A stretch of DNA of 40,674 nt from Bacteroidota bacterium (lineage in GTDB: Bacteria > Bacteroidota > Bacteroidia > Chitinophagales > Chitinophagaceae), in the NCBI GenBank assembly GCA_018268135.1, contig JAFDXD010000087.1, forward strand, positions 1 through 40,674. The letters are read 5' to 3'. Under the pieces are notes generated by a model. The model was given only the letters and a program-made list of their open reading frames with translations. It ran no database searches and had not been told where the DNA came from. Made by a program: the position numbers and the translations under genes. The number at the start of each line of letters is the position of its first letter. Position 1 is the first letter of the stretch. Below are positions 7,273 through 16,177 of this stretch, in pieces.

Positions 7273-8466
7273 ATGCTAAAAGGCAAAAAAATTTTATTAG
7301 GAATTACCGGAAGCATTGCAGCTTATAAAGCTGTACTAATAGTTAGGCAACTTGTAAAAGAAGGTGCAGAAGTTAGAGTTATAATGACCCCTTCGGCAAC
7401 TGCTTTTATTACACCTCTTACACTAAGTACTTTATCAAAAAATGAAGTACTCTGCCAGCTCTCAGATAACGATTCTTGGGCAAATCATGTAATGCTGGGG
7501 AGATGGGCAGATATCATGCTGATAGCGCCATTAAGTTGTAATACTTTGGCAAAAATGGCAAACGGGATTTGCGATAATTTACTTTTGGCCGTTTACTTAT
7601 CTGCTACTTGCCCGGTAGTATTGGCACCCGCAATGGATGAAGATATGTGGCATCATCCCTCTACACAACAAAATATTCTAAAAGTAAAATCATTTGGCAA
7701 CCATATCATCCCGGTTTCAAATGGTGAACTTGCAAGTGGCTTAGTTGGCGAGGGAAGAATGGATGAACCTTCCAATATCATCTCATGGATAAAAAACTTG
7801 TTATCTAAAAGCAATGATTTAGTTGGCAAAAAGGTATTGGTAACTGCCGGGCCTACATACGAAGCTATAGATCCCGTAAGATTTATTGGCAATCATTCGT
7901 CTGGTAAAATGGGTATTGCTCTGGCCGAAGAATTTAATCAAAGAGGTGCACAAGTAACTTTAGTAGCCGGGCCTGTTGCTGAAACATTACCTGACAGTTT
8001 TAAAACTATTAAAGTAATATCGGCAAACGAAATGCTGCAACAGTGTATGAATGTTTTTCCCCAAATGGACATCATAGTAATGGCAGCAGCAGTAGCAGAT
8101 TATACCATAGAAACCCCGGCTGTTGACAAAATAAAAAAGAAAGAAGAGTCATTTGCCATTCAATTGAAAAAGACTACTGATATTTTGCAAACAATCGGAA
8201 AAGAAAAACTCCCGACTCAATTTTTAGCAGGCTTTGCTTTAGAAACAAATAATGAAAAAGAAAATGCCCTAGCAAAGTTAAAATCAAAGAATGCAGATAT
8301 CATAATTTTAAATTCATTAAATGATAAAGATGCCGGATTTGGCTACAGCACTAATAAAATAACTATTTTTGATAAGCAGGGAAATGAATATCCTTTTGCT
8401 ACAAAATCAAAAAAAGAGATTGCTGCTGATATTGTAAACACTATTATTTCAATTGCCAATGCGTAA
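7273..8466 (+). CDS. coaBC: Bifunctional phosphopantothenoylcysteine decarboxylase / phosphopantothenate-cysteine ligase
   Basis: This bifunctional enzyme carries out two successive steps of coenzyme A synthesis in the cytosol. The N-terminal FMN decarboxylase domain shows GITGSIAAYK (10-19), the active-site histidine in WANHVMLGRWAD (H72), the APAMDEDMW motif (118-126) and the substrate-recognition flap ASGLVGEGRM (154-163). The position of the E. coli catalytic Cys158 in that flap is a serine here. The C-terminal CoaB ligase domain begins near residue 185, with VLVTAGPTYEAIDPVRFIGN, then SSGKMGIALAEE, and a KIKKK lysine segment. Length (397) matches fused CoaBC. It follows bamD-rpoZ and overlaps porD by 8 nt. 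Confidence 0.95.
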   Translation: MLKGKKILLGITGSIAAYKAVLIVRQLVKEGAEVRVIMTPSATAFITPLTLSTLSKNEVLCQLSDNDSWANHVMLGRWADIMLIAPLSCNTLAKMANGICDNLLLAVYLSATCPVVLAPAMDEDMWHHPSTQQNILKVKSFGNHIIPVSNGELASGLVGEGRMDEPSNIISWIKNLLSKSNDLVGKKVLVTAGPTYEAIDPVRFIGNHSSGKMGIALAEEFNQRGAQVTLVAGPVAETLPDSFKTIKVISANEMLQQCMNVFPQMDIIVMAAAVADYTIETPAVDKIKKKEESFAIQLKKTTDILQTIGKEKLPTQFLAGFALETNNEKENALAKLKSKNADIIILNSLNDKDAGFGYSTNKITIFDKQGNEYPFATKSKKEIAADIVNTIISIANA

Positions 8467-9376
8467 AGTTTATTTCTATTGTATTTTATTCTTTCTATCT
8501 TCAATAGCCTCGGCTCAAGAATTGAATGCCCGGGTAACAGTAGTATCAGACAGGGTAGGCAATACCGTAAGTAAAAATGTATTTATAACACTGCAAAAAT
8601 CGCTTACTACATTTTTAAATACAAAAAAATGGACCAATGATGTATTTGGCCCCAATGAAAAAATAGAGTGTAACTTTTTATTGAACCTTGAGCCGGGCGC
8701 CGATGCTAATATTTATAATGCATCACTAACGGTACAGGCTGCACGCCCGGTATTTAATTCCGGCTATCTTTCTCCAATTATTAATTTTAAAGATGCTGAT
8801 ATTACTTTTAAATATTTAGAGTTTCAGCAATTAATTTTTAACGAAAATAGTGTGAGCGGCTCCGATGCATTAGTGTCTAACCTCACAGCCGTTTTTGCAT
8901 ATTATGCCAATCTAATTATAGGATTAGATTATTTGTCTTTTGCTCCCAATGCTGGTACTCTTTATTTTACCAAAGCTCAAAATATTATTAACAATGCTCC
9001 TGATGGCAGGGGTATCTCTGGGTGGAAATCTTTTGATGGTATTAGAAACAGGTATTGGCTTATTGAAAATTTGCTTAATTCACGATACGCAACCATGCAG
9101 GATGTTTATTACAAATATTACAGACTTGTAATGGATAAAATGTACGATAAGCCCGATGAGGCTCGTACTGAACTGATTGATATTTTAAATTTGCTGAATA
9201 GTTTTAATAATGATAATCCCAATACAATGATCAACCAGTTTTTCTTTCAGGGCAAATCAAATGAGTTGATTCAAATTCTTTCAAAAGGTACTCCACAGCA
9301 AAAAGCTAGGGCATTGGAGATATTGCCAAAATTAGATTTAGCAAATGCTGACCAATATAAAGCAGGGCTGCAATGA
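8459..9376 (+). CDS. porD: PorD / DUF4835 family protein, T9SS-associated
   Basis: An exported protein of 305 residues from ATG 8459 (a TTG at 8453 is also in frame). The signal peptide MRKVYFYCILFFLSSIASAQ ends with the AQ cleavage common in Bacteroidota. The mature part begins ELNARVTVVSDRVGN and contains the AARPVFNSGYLSPIINFKD segment characteristic of DUF4835, the family that includes PorD. PorD is needed for type IX secretion in Porphyromonas gingivalis; its exact role is not settled. The C terminus is helical. It overlaps coaBC by 8 nt and the DUF4296 lipoprotein by 4 nt, the usual Bacteroidota order. The symbol is by family membership, not by demonstrated function here. Confidence 0.82.
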   Translation: MRKVYFYCILFFLSSIASAQELNARVTVVSDRVGNTVSKNVFITLQKSLTTFLNTKKWTNDVFGPNEKIECNFLLNLEPGADANIYNASLTVQAARPVFNSGYLSPIINFKDADITFKYLEFQQLIFNENSVSGSDALVSNLTAVFAYYANLIIGLDYLSFAPNAGTLYFTKAQNIINNAPDGRGISGWKSFDGIRNRYWLIENLLNSRYATMQDVYYKYYRLVMDKMYDKPDEARTELIDILNLLNSFNNDNPNTMINQFFFQGKSNELIQILSKGTPQQKARALEILPKLDLANADQYKAGLQ

Positions 9377-9735
9377 GAAAAGGTTTTATTTTTTGGGTAT
9401 TGTTGCTAATGGCATATTCCTGTAATAATAAGCCAAAAGATATTTTACCTGTTTCAAAAATGAAGGCAGTGCTTTGGGACTATGTGCAGGCTGATGTTTA
9501 CTCAACGGATTATCTTGCAAAAGATACTTCAAAAAATGTAACTCTGGAGAATGCCGGCTTGCAAAAAACAATTTTTAATTTTCATCATGTTACCAAAGAG
9601 CAGTTTTATAAAAGCTATGCCTACTACCTTCAGCATGGTGATATTTTGCAGGAAATGCTCGACTCGATGATAGCACAAAAAAATAGAGGAAGGGAAAAAA
9701 ATTTACATAAGTTAAAAAAGTTTATACATGAGTAA
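9373..9735 (+). CDS. DUF4296-type lipoprotein
   Basis: A 120-residue small lipoprotein. The signal MRKGFIFWVLLLMAYSC gives a lipidated Cys near residue 17 (lipobox MAYSC). The mature part has the pattern of DUF4296: KMKAVLWDYVQAD, then HHVTKEQFYKSYAYYLQHGDIL and a basic helical tail. Function is unknown. The ATG overlaps the porD stop (ATGA), and its stop overlaps scoA by 8 nt, so translation is probably coupled with both neighbours. Its position next to porD suggests an envelope role, but that is only context. Confidence 0.72.
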   Translation: MRKGFIFWVLLLMAYSCNNKPKDILPVSKMKAVLWDYVQADVYSTDYLAKDTSKNVTLENAGLQKTIFNFHHVTKEQFYKSYAYYLQHGDILQEMLDSMIAQKNRGREKNLHKLKKFIHE

Positions 9736-10429
9736 ACTGTATTCAAATGCAGATGCTGCCATAGAAGGAATAGAGGATGGGCATACAATAATGCTGGGAG
9801 GGTTTGGCTTGTGTGGTATTCCTGAAAATTGTATTGCAGCATTAGAAAAAAAATCGGTAAAAAATCTTACCTGTATTTCTAATAATGCAGGGGTTGATGA
9901 TTTTGGCATTGGCCTGTTGCTTAAGCAAAAACAAATAAAAAAAATGATAGCATCGTATGTGGGTGAAAATGCTGAATTTGAAAGACAATTGCTAAGTGGA
10001 GAAATGGAGGTAGAGCTGATACCACAAGGTACGCTGGCAACGAGGTGTATGGCAGCCGGGTACGGAATGCCTGCAATATATACGCCTGCCGGAGTAGGTA
10101 CAGAAGTAGCAGTGGGTAAAGAAGTTAGAAATTTTAATGGAAAAGAGTATCTTTTGGAAAATGCATTTGATGCTGATTTTGCCATTGTAAAAGCCTGGAA
10201 GGGAGATACTCTTGGCAATTTAATTTACAAAGGAACGGCTCGGAATTTTAATCCTGTAATGGCTATGGCCGGAAAAGTAACCATTGCCGAAGTTGAAATT
10301 TTAGTAGAGGCTGGTGAGTTAGACCCTGACCAGATACATACACCCGGAATTTTTGTGCACCGAATTTTTGAAGGAAAAAATTATGAGAAAAGGATAGAAC
10401 AAAGAACTGTAAGAAAAAAAGAAAATTAA
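9728..10429 (+). CDS. scoA: 3-oxoacid CoA-transferase subunit A
   Basis: This is the alpha subunit of succinyl-CoA:3-ketoacid CoA transferase, which moves CoA between succinyl-CoA and acetoacetate in ketone-body and butyrate-type metabolism. The 233-residue protein shows the coenzyme A-transferase signature: [18 protein letters not shown] (about 19-36), [14 protein letters not shown] and [14 protein letters not shown], closing with [13 protein letters not shown]. The ATG at 9728 lies 8 nt inside the DUF4296 gene. The beta subunit follows after 7 nt, giving the standard A-B pair. A related acetate or butyrate CoA-transferase is possible, since substrate choice cannot be read from the sequence. 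Confidence 0.92.
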   Translation: MSKLYSNADAAIEGIEDGHTIMLGGFGLCGIPENCIAALEKKSVKNLTCISNNAGVDDFGIGLLLKQKQIKKMIASYVGENAEFERQLLSGEMEVELIPQGTLATRCMAAGYGMPAIYTPAGVGTEVAVGKEVRNFNGKEYLLENAFDADFAIVKAWKGDTLGNLIYKGTARNFNPVMAMAGKVTIAEVEILVEAGELDPDQIHTPGIFVHRIFEGKNYEKRIEQRTVRKKEN

Positions 10430-10436
10430 ATCAGTT

Positions 10437-11093
10437 ATGGCATTAAATAAATTTCAAATAGCTCAAAGTATTGCAAGGGAATTGCAAGATGGTTTTTATG
10501 TAAACCTTGGTATTGGCATACCTACCCTTGTTGCAAATTATATCCCAAAGGGAATGGATGTAGTATTGCAAAGTGAAAATGGATTGCTTGGCATGGGCCC
10601 TTTTCCCATAGAAGGAGAGGAAGATGCAGACCTGATAAATGCTGGCAAACAAACCATTACTACCTTGCCCGGTTCAGTATTTTTTGATAGTGCTGTAAGC
10701 TTTGGAATGATAAGGTCCGGAAAAGTAAACCTAACGGTATTAGGTGCTATGGAAGTAAGTGAAAAGGGTGATATAGCCAGTTGGAAAATACCAGGCAAAA
10801 TGGTAAAAGGTATGGGAGGTGCAATGGATTTGGTAGCTAGTGCAAAAAATATAATTGTAGCCATGATGCATACAAACCCCAAAGGTGAGAGTAAACTACT
10901 GAGAGAATGTGTACTACCGCTTACGGGTATTAACTGTGTAAAAAAAATTGTAACAGATCTTGCTGTGATAGAGGTTGCAGCAAAGGGATTTACATTATTA
11001 GAAAAAGCGCCAGGCGTATCTGTAGATGAGATAGTGGCTAAAACTGCTGCTCCACTCATTGTAGAAGGGCATATTCCGGAAATTCAGTTATGA
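10437..11093 (+). CDS. scoB: 3-oxoacid CoA-transferase subunit B
   Basis: The 218-residue beta subunit carries the catalytic glutamate that forms the glutamyl-CoA thioester, in [11 protein letters not shown] (E47). Other family segments are [12 protein letters not shown] (21-32), [19 protein letters not shown] and [17 protein letters not shown]. It pairs with scoA, 7 nt upstream, and ends the bamD-to-scoB cluster. A hairpin terminator follows 18 nt after the stop and is shared with the convergent pckA. Confidence 0.93.
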   Translation: MALNKFQIAQSIARELQDGFYVNLGIGIPTLVANYIPKGMDVVLQSENGLLGMGPFPIEGEEDADLINAGKQTITTLPGSVFFDSAVSFGMIRSGKVNLTVLGAMEVSEKGDIASWKIPGKMVKGMGGAMDLVASAKNIIVAMMHTNPKGESKLLRECVLPLTGINCVKKIVTDLAVIEVAAKGFTLLEKAPGVSVDEIVAKTAAPLIVEGHIPEIQL

Positions 11094-11111
11094 TAATAAT
11101 AGTGCATAAAA

Positions 11112-11149
11112 AAACAGGAAACTTTGTTTTAAAAACTGGTTTCCTGTTT
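11112..11149. terminator. Hairpin terminator between convergent scoB and pckA
   Basis: AAACAGGAAAC (11112-11122) pairs with GTTTCCTGTTT (11139-11149), an 11-bp perfect stem around a 16-nt loop that itself contains TTTTAAAA. The A-rich left flank (11108-11114) gives a U tract for the minus strand. On the plus strand the T run is short (TTTC), so it is probably stronger for pckA. Confidence 0.72.
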
Positions 11150-11173
11150 CTATAAAATATGCTTTTAAATAGA

Positions 11174-12787
11174 TTATACTTTAGGAGCAGCTTCTAATAT
11201 TTCTTTGCTCACCCCATCTTTATATTTTTCAAAATTTTTAATAAACAATCCTGCAAGCTCTTTAGCCTTGATATCATATTCTTCTTTATTTGCCCAGGTA
11301 TTACGTGGGTTTAATATGTCAGATGGTACCCCTTCACATGAAGTTGGCATCAGCATTCCAAATACAGGGTGCGGTTCATAGCTGGCGTTATTTAATTTTC
11401 CTTCTAAAGCCGCACTAATCATTGCTCTTGTATAGTTCAGTTTCATTCTTTGTCCTGTACCATAGGCTCCGCCACTCCATCCGGTATTTACCATCCAAAC
11501 ATTTACCTGGTGGTCTTTCATTTTATTGCCAAGCATTTCAGCATATTTGCCAGGGTGCAGTGGTAAGAATGGCGCTCCAAAACATGCACTAAAAGTAGCT
11601 TTTGGCTCTGTTACCCCTGCTTCTGTACCCGCCACTTTAGCGGTATATCCACTTATAAACTGGTACATAGCCTGGCCGGAGGTAAGCTTACTAATGGGCG
11701 GTAAAATACCATAAGCATCTGCTGTTAATAAAAAAATATTTTTGGGAGTATTACCCACCGAAGGATGAAGGGCATTACTTATAAAAGAAAGGGGATAGCT
11801 CACCCGGGTATTTTCTGTAATTTTTTTACTGCCAAAATCTATCTTGTTTGTACCGTCTATAAAAGTTACATTTTCTACTAATGCGCCCGGCCTAATGGCT
11901 CGGTATATTTCCGGTTCTTTTTCTTCACTCAGGTCTATTGTTTTCGCATAGCATCCGCCCTCAAAATTAAAAACGCTGTTATCTGTCCAACCATGCTCAT
12001 CATCTCCAATTAATTTACGAGAGGGGTCGGCGCTTAATGTGGTTTTACCCGTGCCACTTAATCCAAAGAAAATAGCAGTATCGCCATCTTTACCCATATT
12101 GGCGCTGCAATGCATACTAAGTACACCGGCACGTACAGGCAATACAAAATTCAACATTCCAAAAATTCCTTTTTTTATTTCTCCTGTATAACCCGTTCCG
12201 GCTATTAAAATAGTTTTATGCGTATAACTTGCAATGGCAAAATTTTCCTGGCGGGTGCCATCTACCAAGGGGTCTGCTTTAAAACCCGGCGCCTGAATGA
12301 TATGCCAATGAGGGGTAAAATTTTCCAGCTCATTTTCTGTAGGGCGGATAAACATGTTATAGCAAAACAAGTTGTTTGCCGGGTTTTCATTTATTACCCT
12401 TAAGCTAAGCCTGTATTTTGGGTCGGCGCAGGCAAAGCAATCCCGCACCCATATTTCTTTATCATTTAAATATTTTAGCATTTTTTCTTTCAATTGAAAA
12501 AAATATTTTTCTTCAATTGGGATGTTAAAATCATTCCAGTGAACTGTATTTTCTGTGAGGGCATCTTTTACCGTAAACTTATCTTTAGGGCTGCGGCCGG
12601 TAAACTTTCCTGTAAGTATTACAAGGGCGCCGGTATCATTCAGTACACCTTCTCCACGAGATACAGTTTGAGTAGTTAATTCGTCGGGTGATAATTGGTA
12701 GTGTACGGGCTTAAAAGGGTGTAAGCCCAATACTGCCAAAGCTTTTAGTGGAGCTTCGGGCATAGTCAAAGTAGACATAGCAAGCAT
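11174..12787 (-). CDS. pckA: Phosphoenolpyruvate carboxykinase (ATP)
   Basis: PckA converts oxaloacetate and ATP to phosphoenolpyruvate, CO2 and ADP at the start of gluconeogenesis; in many Bacteroidota it also runs in reverse. The 537-residue length fits the ATP-dependent class. Visible motifs are GRSPKDKF (64-71), the metal-binding GYTGEIKKGIFG (199-210), the P-loop FGLSGTGKTTLS (241-252, K248, T249) and the kinase-2 motif LIGDDEHGW (259-267). The reading frame opens MLAM, so the start may be ATG 12787 or ATG 12778; the -7 box at 12803-12810 allows both and gives a more usual leader to 12778. It is a single gene, convergent with scoB and divergent from pepP. Confidence 0.96.
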   Translation of the reverse strand: MLAMSTLTMPEAPLKALAVLGLHPFKPVHYQLSPDELTTQTVSRGEGVLNDTGALVILTGKFTGRSPKDKFTVKDALTENTVHWNDFNIPIEEKYFFQLKEKMLKYLNDKEIWVRDCFACADPKYRLSLRVINENPANNLFCYNMFIRPTENELENFTPHWHIIQAPGFKADPLVDGTRQENFAIASYTHKTILIAGTGYTGEIKKGIFGMLNFVLPVRAGVLSMHCSANMGKDGDTAIFFGLSGTGKTTLSADPSRKLIGDDEHGWTDNSVFNFEGGCYAKTIDLSEEKEPEIYRAIRPGALVENVTFIDGTNKIDFGSKKITENTRVSYPLSFISNALHPSVGNTPKNIFLLTADAYGILPPISKLTSGQAMYQFISGYTAKVAGTEAGVTEPKATFSACFGAPFLPLHPGKYAEMLGNKMKDHQVNVWMVNTGWSGGAYGTGQRMKLNYTRAMISAALEGKLNNASYEPHPVFGMLMPTSCEGVPSDILNPRNTWANKEEYDIKAKELAGLFIKNFEKYKDGVSKEILEAAPKV

Positions 12788-12802
12788 CTTTTAGTGAAGC
12801 AT

Positions 12803-12810
12803 CAAAGGTA
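12803..12810 (-). promoter_or_regulatory. Putative -7 box of pckA
   Basis: On the minus strand the sequence reads TACCTTTG, an exact TAnnTTTG match. Its last base is 15 nt upstream of ATG 12787 and 24 nt upstream of ATG 12778. I see no clear TTG at the expected -33 position. Confidence 0.5.
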
Positions 12811-13071
12811 GTATTTGATAAAAATAAGGGGATAGTTATAGCGCCCAAAAATCAGTATGTTTTTCTATGATTTACCTAAAAACATTATTGATTATTTTAA
12901 AAAATACTGAATTTTTCAATTTCTCTCCAACATCTGTACAATACCATTGAAATTGCTGTATTTTTTTAATTACCATAAAATTTAACTTACCGGCTCCCTG
13001 CATTGTTGATTTGCAGAATTACATTTTTATAAATCGTATATTGTGATACTTTCATTAATAAAATTAAAAGG
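12811..13071. other. AT-rich divergent intergenic region between pckA and pepP
   Basis: No gene or RNA is visible. It contains a 7-bp inverted repeat, TCAGTAT (12852-12858) and ATACTGA (12904-12910), 45 nt apart with AT-rich extensions on both arms; the role is unknown. Upstream of pepP the only promoter-like boxes are imperfect (TTGATTTG near 13008 and TACTTTC near 13045). Confidence 0.4.
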
Positions 13072-14361
13072 ATGAAATATCTGCCATTAAACCCCGAGAT
13101 TTTTATACAAAACCGCAAAAGGTTTGTAGATAAAATGGATAAAAATTCAATTGCTATTTTTAACAGCAATGATGAGTTGCCATCAAATGGAGACGCACTT
13201 CATAAGTTTAAACAAAATTCAGATTTATTTTGGCTAACAGGTATAGAGCAAGAAGATACTATGCTGGTTTTGTTTCCGGATAATCCGGATGCAAAGTATA
13301 AAGAAGTGCTTATTTTAACCAGGCCCAATGAGTTGAAAGAAAAATGGGACGGCCACCGGTTAAGGGTACACGAAGCACGAGCTATATCGGGTATTCAAAC
13401 CATTGTATGGCTTGATGTATTAGATGGCTTACTTCAGCCCTGGGTTCATCTTGCAGACAACATATATTTAAATAGCAATGAAAACGATCGTAAATCTAAC
13501 CTGTTAGCAGTAAGAGATTACCGCTATGCCGAAATGATGAAGCAGAGGTATCCCCTGCATCATTATAAAAGAAGTGCAAGAATATTAAAAGACCTGAGAG
13601 CAATAAAATCTTCTCTGGAGGTAGATGTGATACAAAAAGCGATAGATATTACAGATAATACATTCAGGCGTTTATTAAAATTTATAAAGCCCGGTGTATT
13701 TGAGTACGAAATTGAAGCTGAAATTTATCATTCATTTTTAATGCAAAGATCGGGCGGGCCGGCTTATGGCTCTATATTAGCCAGTGGCGACAGAGCCAGA
13801 ACTTTGCATTATGTAGAAAATAACCAGGAGTGCAAAGATGGTGAATTGATTTTAATGGATTTTGGTGCTGAGTACGGCAACTATGCAGCAGACCTCACCA
13901 GAACGGTTCCGGTAAACGGAAAATTTGGCCGTAGGCAAAAAACGGTTTACAATGCCTGCCTGCATCTGCACCATTATGCTGCAAGTATTTTAAAACCCGG
14001 TATTAGCATTGCAGATTATACAGAAAAAGTAGGAGATGAAGCTACAGTGATTTTTCAAAAAATAGGATTGCTACGCAAATCTGAAGTTAAAAATGAAGAC
14101 CCCGAAAACAGGGCTTATCGCAAATACCTTTATCATGGCATATCGCACCACTTAGGATTAGATGTACATGACCTTGGCACAAAAACAGAGCCAATAAAAG
14201 CCGGAATGGTCTTTACGGTAGAGCCGGGTATTTATATAGAAGAAGAAAAACTTGGGGTGCGTATTGAAAATAATTTTTGGATAACAAAATCGGGAAATAA
14301 AGACCTGATGAAGAATATCCCCATTACTGTTGAAGAAATAGAAGCACTCATGAAAAAATAA
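13072..14361 (+). CDS. pepP: Xaa-Pro aminopeptidase (M24B)
   Basis: A dinuclear-metal aminopeptidase that removes an N-terminal residue preceding proline. The 429-residue protein has the N-terminal creatinase-like domain (about 1-170) and the C-terminal pita-bread fold. All five metal ligands are present: D263 in LMDFGAEYG, D274 in AADLTRTVP, H359 in GISHHLGLDVHD, E384 in TVEPGIYIE and E399 in VRIENNFW. There is no signal peptide, so it acts in the cytosol. The start ATG follows an A/T-rich stretch (AATTAAAAGG) with a weak purine run, and no better start is visible. pssA follows after a 78-nt gap with its own -7 box. Confidence 0.94.
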   Translation: MKYLPLNPEIFIQNRKRFVDKMDKNSIAIFNSNDELPSNGDALHKFKQNSDLFWLTGIEQEDTMLVLFPDNPDAKYKEVLILTRPNELKEKWDGHRLRVHEARAISGIQTIVWLDVLDGLLQPWVHLADNIYLNSNENDRKSNLLAVRDYRYAEMMKQRYPLHHYKRSARILKDLRAIKSSLEVDVIQKAIDITDNTFRRLLKFIKPGVFEYEIEAEIYHSFLMQRSGGPAYGSILASGDRARTLHYVENNQECKDGELILMDFGAEYGNYAADLTRTVPVNGKFGRRQKTVYNACLHLHHYAASILKPGISIADYTEKVGDEATVIFQKIGLLRKSEVKNEDPENRAYRKYLYHGISHHLGLDVHDLGTKTEPIKAGMVFTVEPGIYIEEEKLGVRIENNFWITKSGNKDLMKNIPITVEEIEALMKK

Positions 14362-14420
14362 TTTTCATAATTTTTTATTGGATTTCATCATTCATTACAA
14401 TCAACTTTCAATTTGATTGT

Positions 14421-14428
14421 TACCTTTG
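14421..14428 (+). promoter_or_regulatory. Putative -7 box of pssA
   Basis: TACCTTTG matches TAnnTTTG exactly and ends 11 nt before ATG 14440. The in-frame TTG at 14413 lies upstream of this box, so the downstream ATG is the more credible start. No TTG is found at the usual -33 distance. Confidence 0.5.
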
Positions 14429-14439
14429 TTCAACTTATC

Positions 14440-15204
14440 ATGAAACAAATTCCCAACTTATTTACTTTACTAAATCTGGTATTTGGCTGCCTTGCCATTA
14501 CTGTAATTTTACAAAATGGTATTACCATCCAGTATGGTACGGATGGGGCACAATTGGTAGATATTCCCGAAAAAATATGGATGGCTCCATTATTTATTGC
14601 CATTGCAGCAGTTATAGATTTTTTAGATGGGTTTATTGCTCGCTTATTTAATGCTCAATCAGAAATGGGGAAGCAGCTTGATTCTCTAGCAGATGTGGTT
14701 AGTTTTGGCGTAGCGCCTTCATTTATCCTTTACCAGTTTTTAAGAATGAGCTTTGCAAAAGAAGTATCGGGGGTAGATGTTTCAATAATTTGGCTGGTGC
14801 CGGCTTTTTTAGTGGCGGCTGCAGGGGCATACAGGCTTGCAAGATTTAATATTGATCATAGCCAACAATATGGATTTAAAGGGGTGCCTATACCGGCTGT
14901 TGGATTACTTATTGCTTCACTTCCATTAATTTATTGGAATACAGATAATGTAACTTTGGTAAATATACTTTTGAACAAATGGTTTTTATATGCCCTCATT
15001 TTAATAGTATCCTGGCTGATGGTAAGCAGGTTGCCATTGATGGCTTTAAAATTTAAAAACCTGTCTTTAAAGGATAATTTAGCGAAATTTATTTTTATTT
15101 TATTTTCAATAATTGCTGTATTTATTTTTCACTGGTTATCGGTACCTGTTATTTTCATTGCATACATTATTTTATCTTTGGCATTCAAAAATCAACTTAA
15201 ATGA
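14440..15204 (+). CDS. pssA: CDP-diacylglycerol-serine O-phosphatidyltransferase
   Basis: An integral inner-membrane enzyme that makes phosphatidylserine, the precursor of phosphatidylethanolamine, from CDP-diacylglycerol and serine. The CDP-alcohol phosphatidyltransferase signature is complete: DG..AR, eight residues, G...D...D, read from DFLDGFIARLF through EMGKQLDSLAD. About six to eight hydrophobic segments follow (for example LVPAFLVAAAGAY, FLYALILIVSWLMV, FIFILFSIIAVFIF). The N terminus MKQIPNLFTLLNLVFGCLA is typical for the family and supports ATG 14440 rather than TTG 14413. The stop overlaps the purS start by 4 nt (ATGA). The seryl acceptor is inferred from the overall family pattern. 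Confidence 0.88.
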   Translation: MKQIPNLFTLLNLVFGCLAITVILQNGITIQYGTDGAQLVDIPEKIWMAPLFIAIAAVIDFLDGFIARLFNAQSEMGKQLDSLADVVSFGVAPSFILYQFLRMSFAKEVSGVDVSIIWLVPAFLVAAAGAYRLARFNIDHSQQYGFKGVPIPAVGLLIASLPLIYWNTDNVTLVNILLNKWFLYALILIVSWLMVSRLPLMALKFKNLSLKDNLAKFIFILFSIIAVFIFHWLSVPVIFIAYIILSLAFKNQLK

Positions 15205-15446
15205 TATTTACAGTACAGGTTAAAGTAATGCCATTGCAAAATTTATTAGACCCCCAGGGTAAAGCTGTATTAGGGGGATTGCAAAATCTTCAAATACATT
15301 CCATATCAGATGTAAGAGTAGGGAAGCATATAGATTTAAAAATTGAAGCAGGAAATAAAGATGAAGCCTTATCAATAGCAAATGATGCCGCAAAAAAGTT
15401 ATTGGCAAACCCGGTAATGGAAATGTTTGAAGTTGCCATTTTGTAG
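15201..15446 (+). CDS. purS: Phosphoribosylformylglycinamidine synthase subunit PurS
   Basis: An 81-residue subunit of the three-part FGAM synthase (PurS-PurL-PurQ) of purine biosynthesis; it bridges the synthetase and glutaminase subunits. The sequence FTVQVKVMPLQNLLDPQGKAV matches the PurS opening, followed by VRVGKHIDLKIE and a helix ending ANPVMEMFEVAIL. Its length is typical. It overlaps pssA by 4 nt. purL and purQ are not in this window, so the complex is encoded at separate loci. Confidence 0.9.
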   Translation: MIFTVQVKVMPLQNLLDPQGKAVLGGLQNLQIHSISDVRVGKHIDLKIEAGNKDEALSIANDAAKKLLANPVMEMFEVAIL

Positions 15447-15508
15447 TTTCAATAATCGTTTTTGCTTACACATGTTGAAGTACTTTAATCTACTTTATTG
15501 CTTCTATT

Positions 15509-16177
15509 ATGCTTTACATTATACCAACTCCCATAGGCAACCTTGCCGATATTAGTTTTAGGGCAATTGATATTTTAAAAAACGTAGATCTCATCCTTGC
15601 AGAAGATACCCGTACTTCATCAGTTTTATTAAATCATTATCAGGTACAAAAACCCATTTCACCATATCATCAGCATAATGAGCATAAAATAGTTGCTCAT
15701 CTTACAGAACAGCTTATAGCCGGAAAAAAAATTGCGTTGCTAACAGATGCCGGCACTCCGGGCATTAGCGACCCTGCATTTTTATTGGTAAGAGCTTGTG
15801 TAAAAAATAATATTGAAGTACAGTGCCTGCCCGGCGCTACTGCATTTGTACCTGCTTTGGTCAACAGCGGCCTGCCTATCAACAGGTTTTGTTTTGAAGG
15901 TTTCTTGCCAATAAAAAAAGGAAGACAAACCTTACTAAAAAAACTTGCTGATGAAGACAGGACAATGGTTTTTTATGAAAGCCCCATGAGATTGGTAAAA
16001 ACTTTGTATGAATTTATACAATACTTTGGAGCCGAAAGGCAGTGCTGTGTTTGCCGGGAGCTAACAAAAAAATTTGAAGAGAACAAAAGAGGTTCCCTAA
16101 CTAAGGTACATGATTATTTTAACACAAAGCCTGTAAAAGGAGAAATAGCAATTGTAGTTGAAGGAAATAAAAGTTGA
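15509..16177 (+). CDS. rsmI: 16S rRNA (cytidine(1402)-2'-O)-methyltransferase RsmI
   Basis: RsmI methylates the ribose of C1402 in the decoding centre of 16S rRNA. The 222-residue protein has the tetrapyrrole-methylase fold with YIIPTPIGNLADIS at the N terminus, ILAEDTRTSSVLL, the glycine-rich LLTDAGTPGISDPA, CLPGATAFVPALVNSGLP and CRELTKKFEE. It lacks the extra C-terminal domain that brings E. coli RsmI to about 286 residues, as is common in short Bacteroidota versions. It lies 62 nt after purS and ends in an AT-rich hairpin. The other rRNA methyltransferase in the window, rsmG, is near 20.5 kb. Confidence 0.93.
   Translation: MLYIIPTPIGNLADISFRAIDILKNVDLILAEDTRTSSVLLNHYQVQKPISPYHQHNEHKIVAHLTEQLIAGKKIALLTDAGTPGISDPAFLLVRACVKNNIEVQCLPGATAFVPALVNSGLPINRFCFEGFLPIKKGRQTLLKKLADEDRTMVFYESPMRLVKTLYEFIQYFGAERQCCVCRELTKKFEENKRGSLTKVHDYFNTKPVKGEIAIVVEGNKS

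Noticed and set aside
9712-10218. Long open frame on the minus strand across scoA
   Set aside because: It is antisense to a clearly identified CoA-transferase subunit with all its motifs; the translated sequence is low-complexity Ser/Pro-rich, typical of an antisense shadow.
10538-11059. 173-codon minus-strand frame over scoB
   Set aside because: Antisense to scoB, which has its catalytic Glu and full length; no start context or homologous pattern.
12852-12910. Inverted repeat TCAGTAT/ATACTGA as a terminator or riboswitch between pckA and pepP
   Set aside because: The gap between arms is 45 nt, there is no T tract and no known riboswitch core, so it is only mentioned as an intergenic feature.
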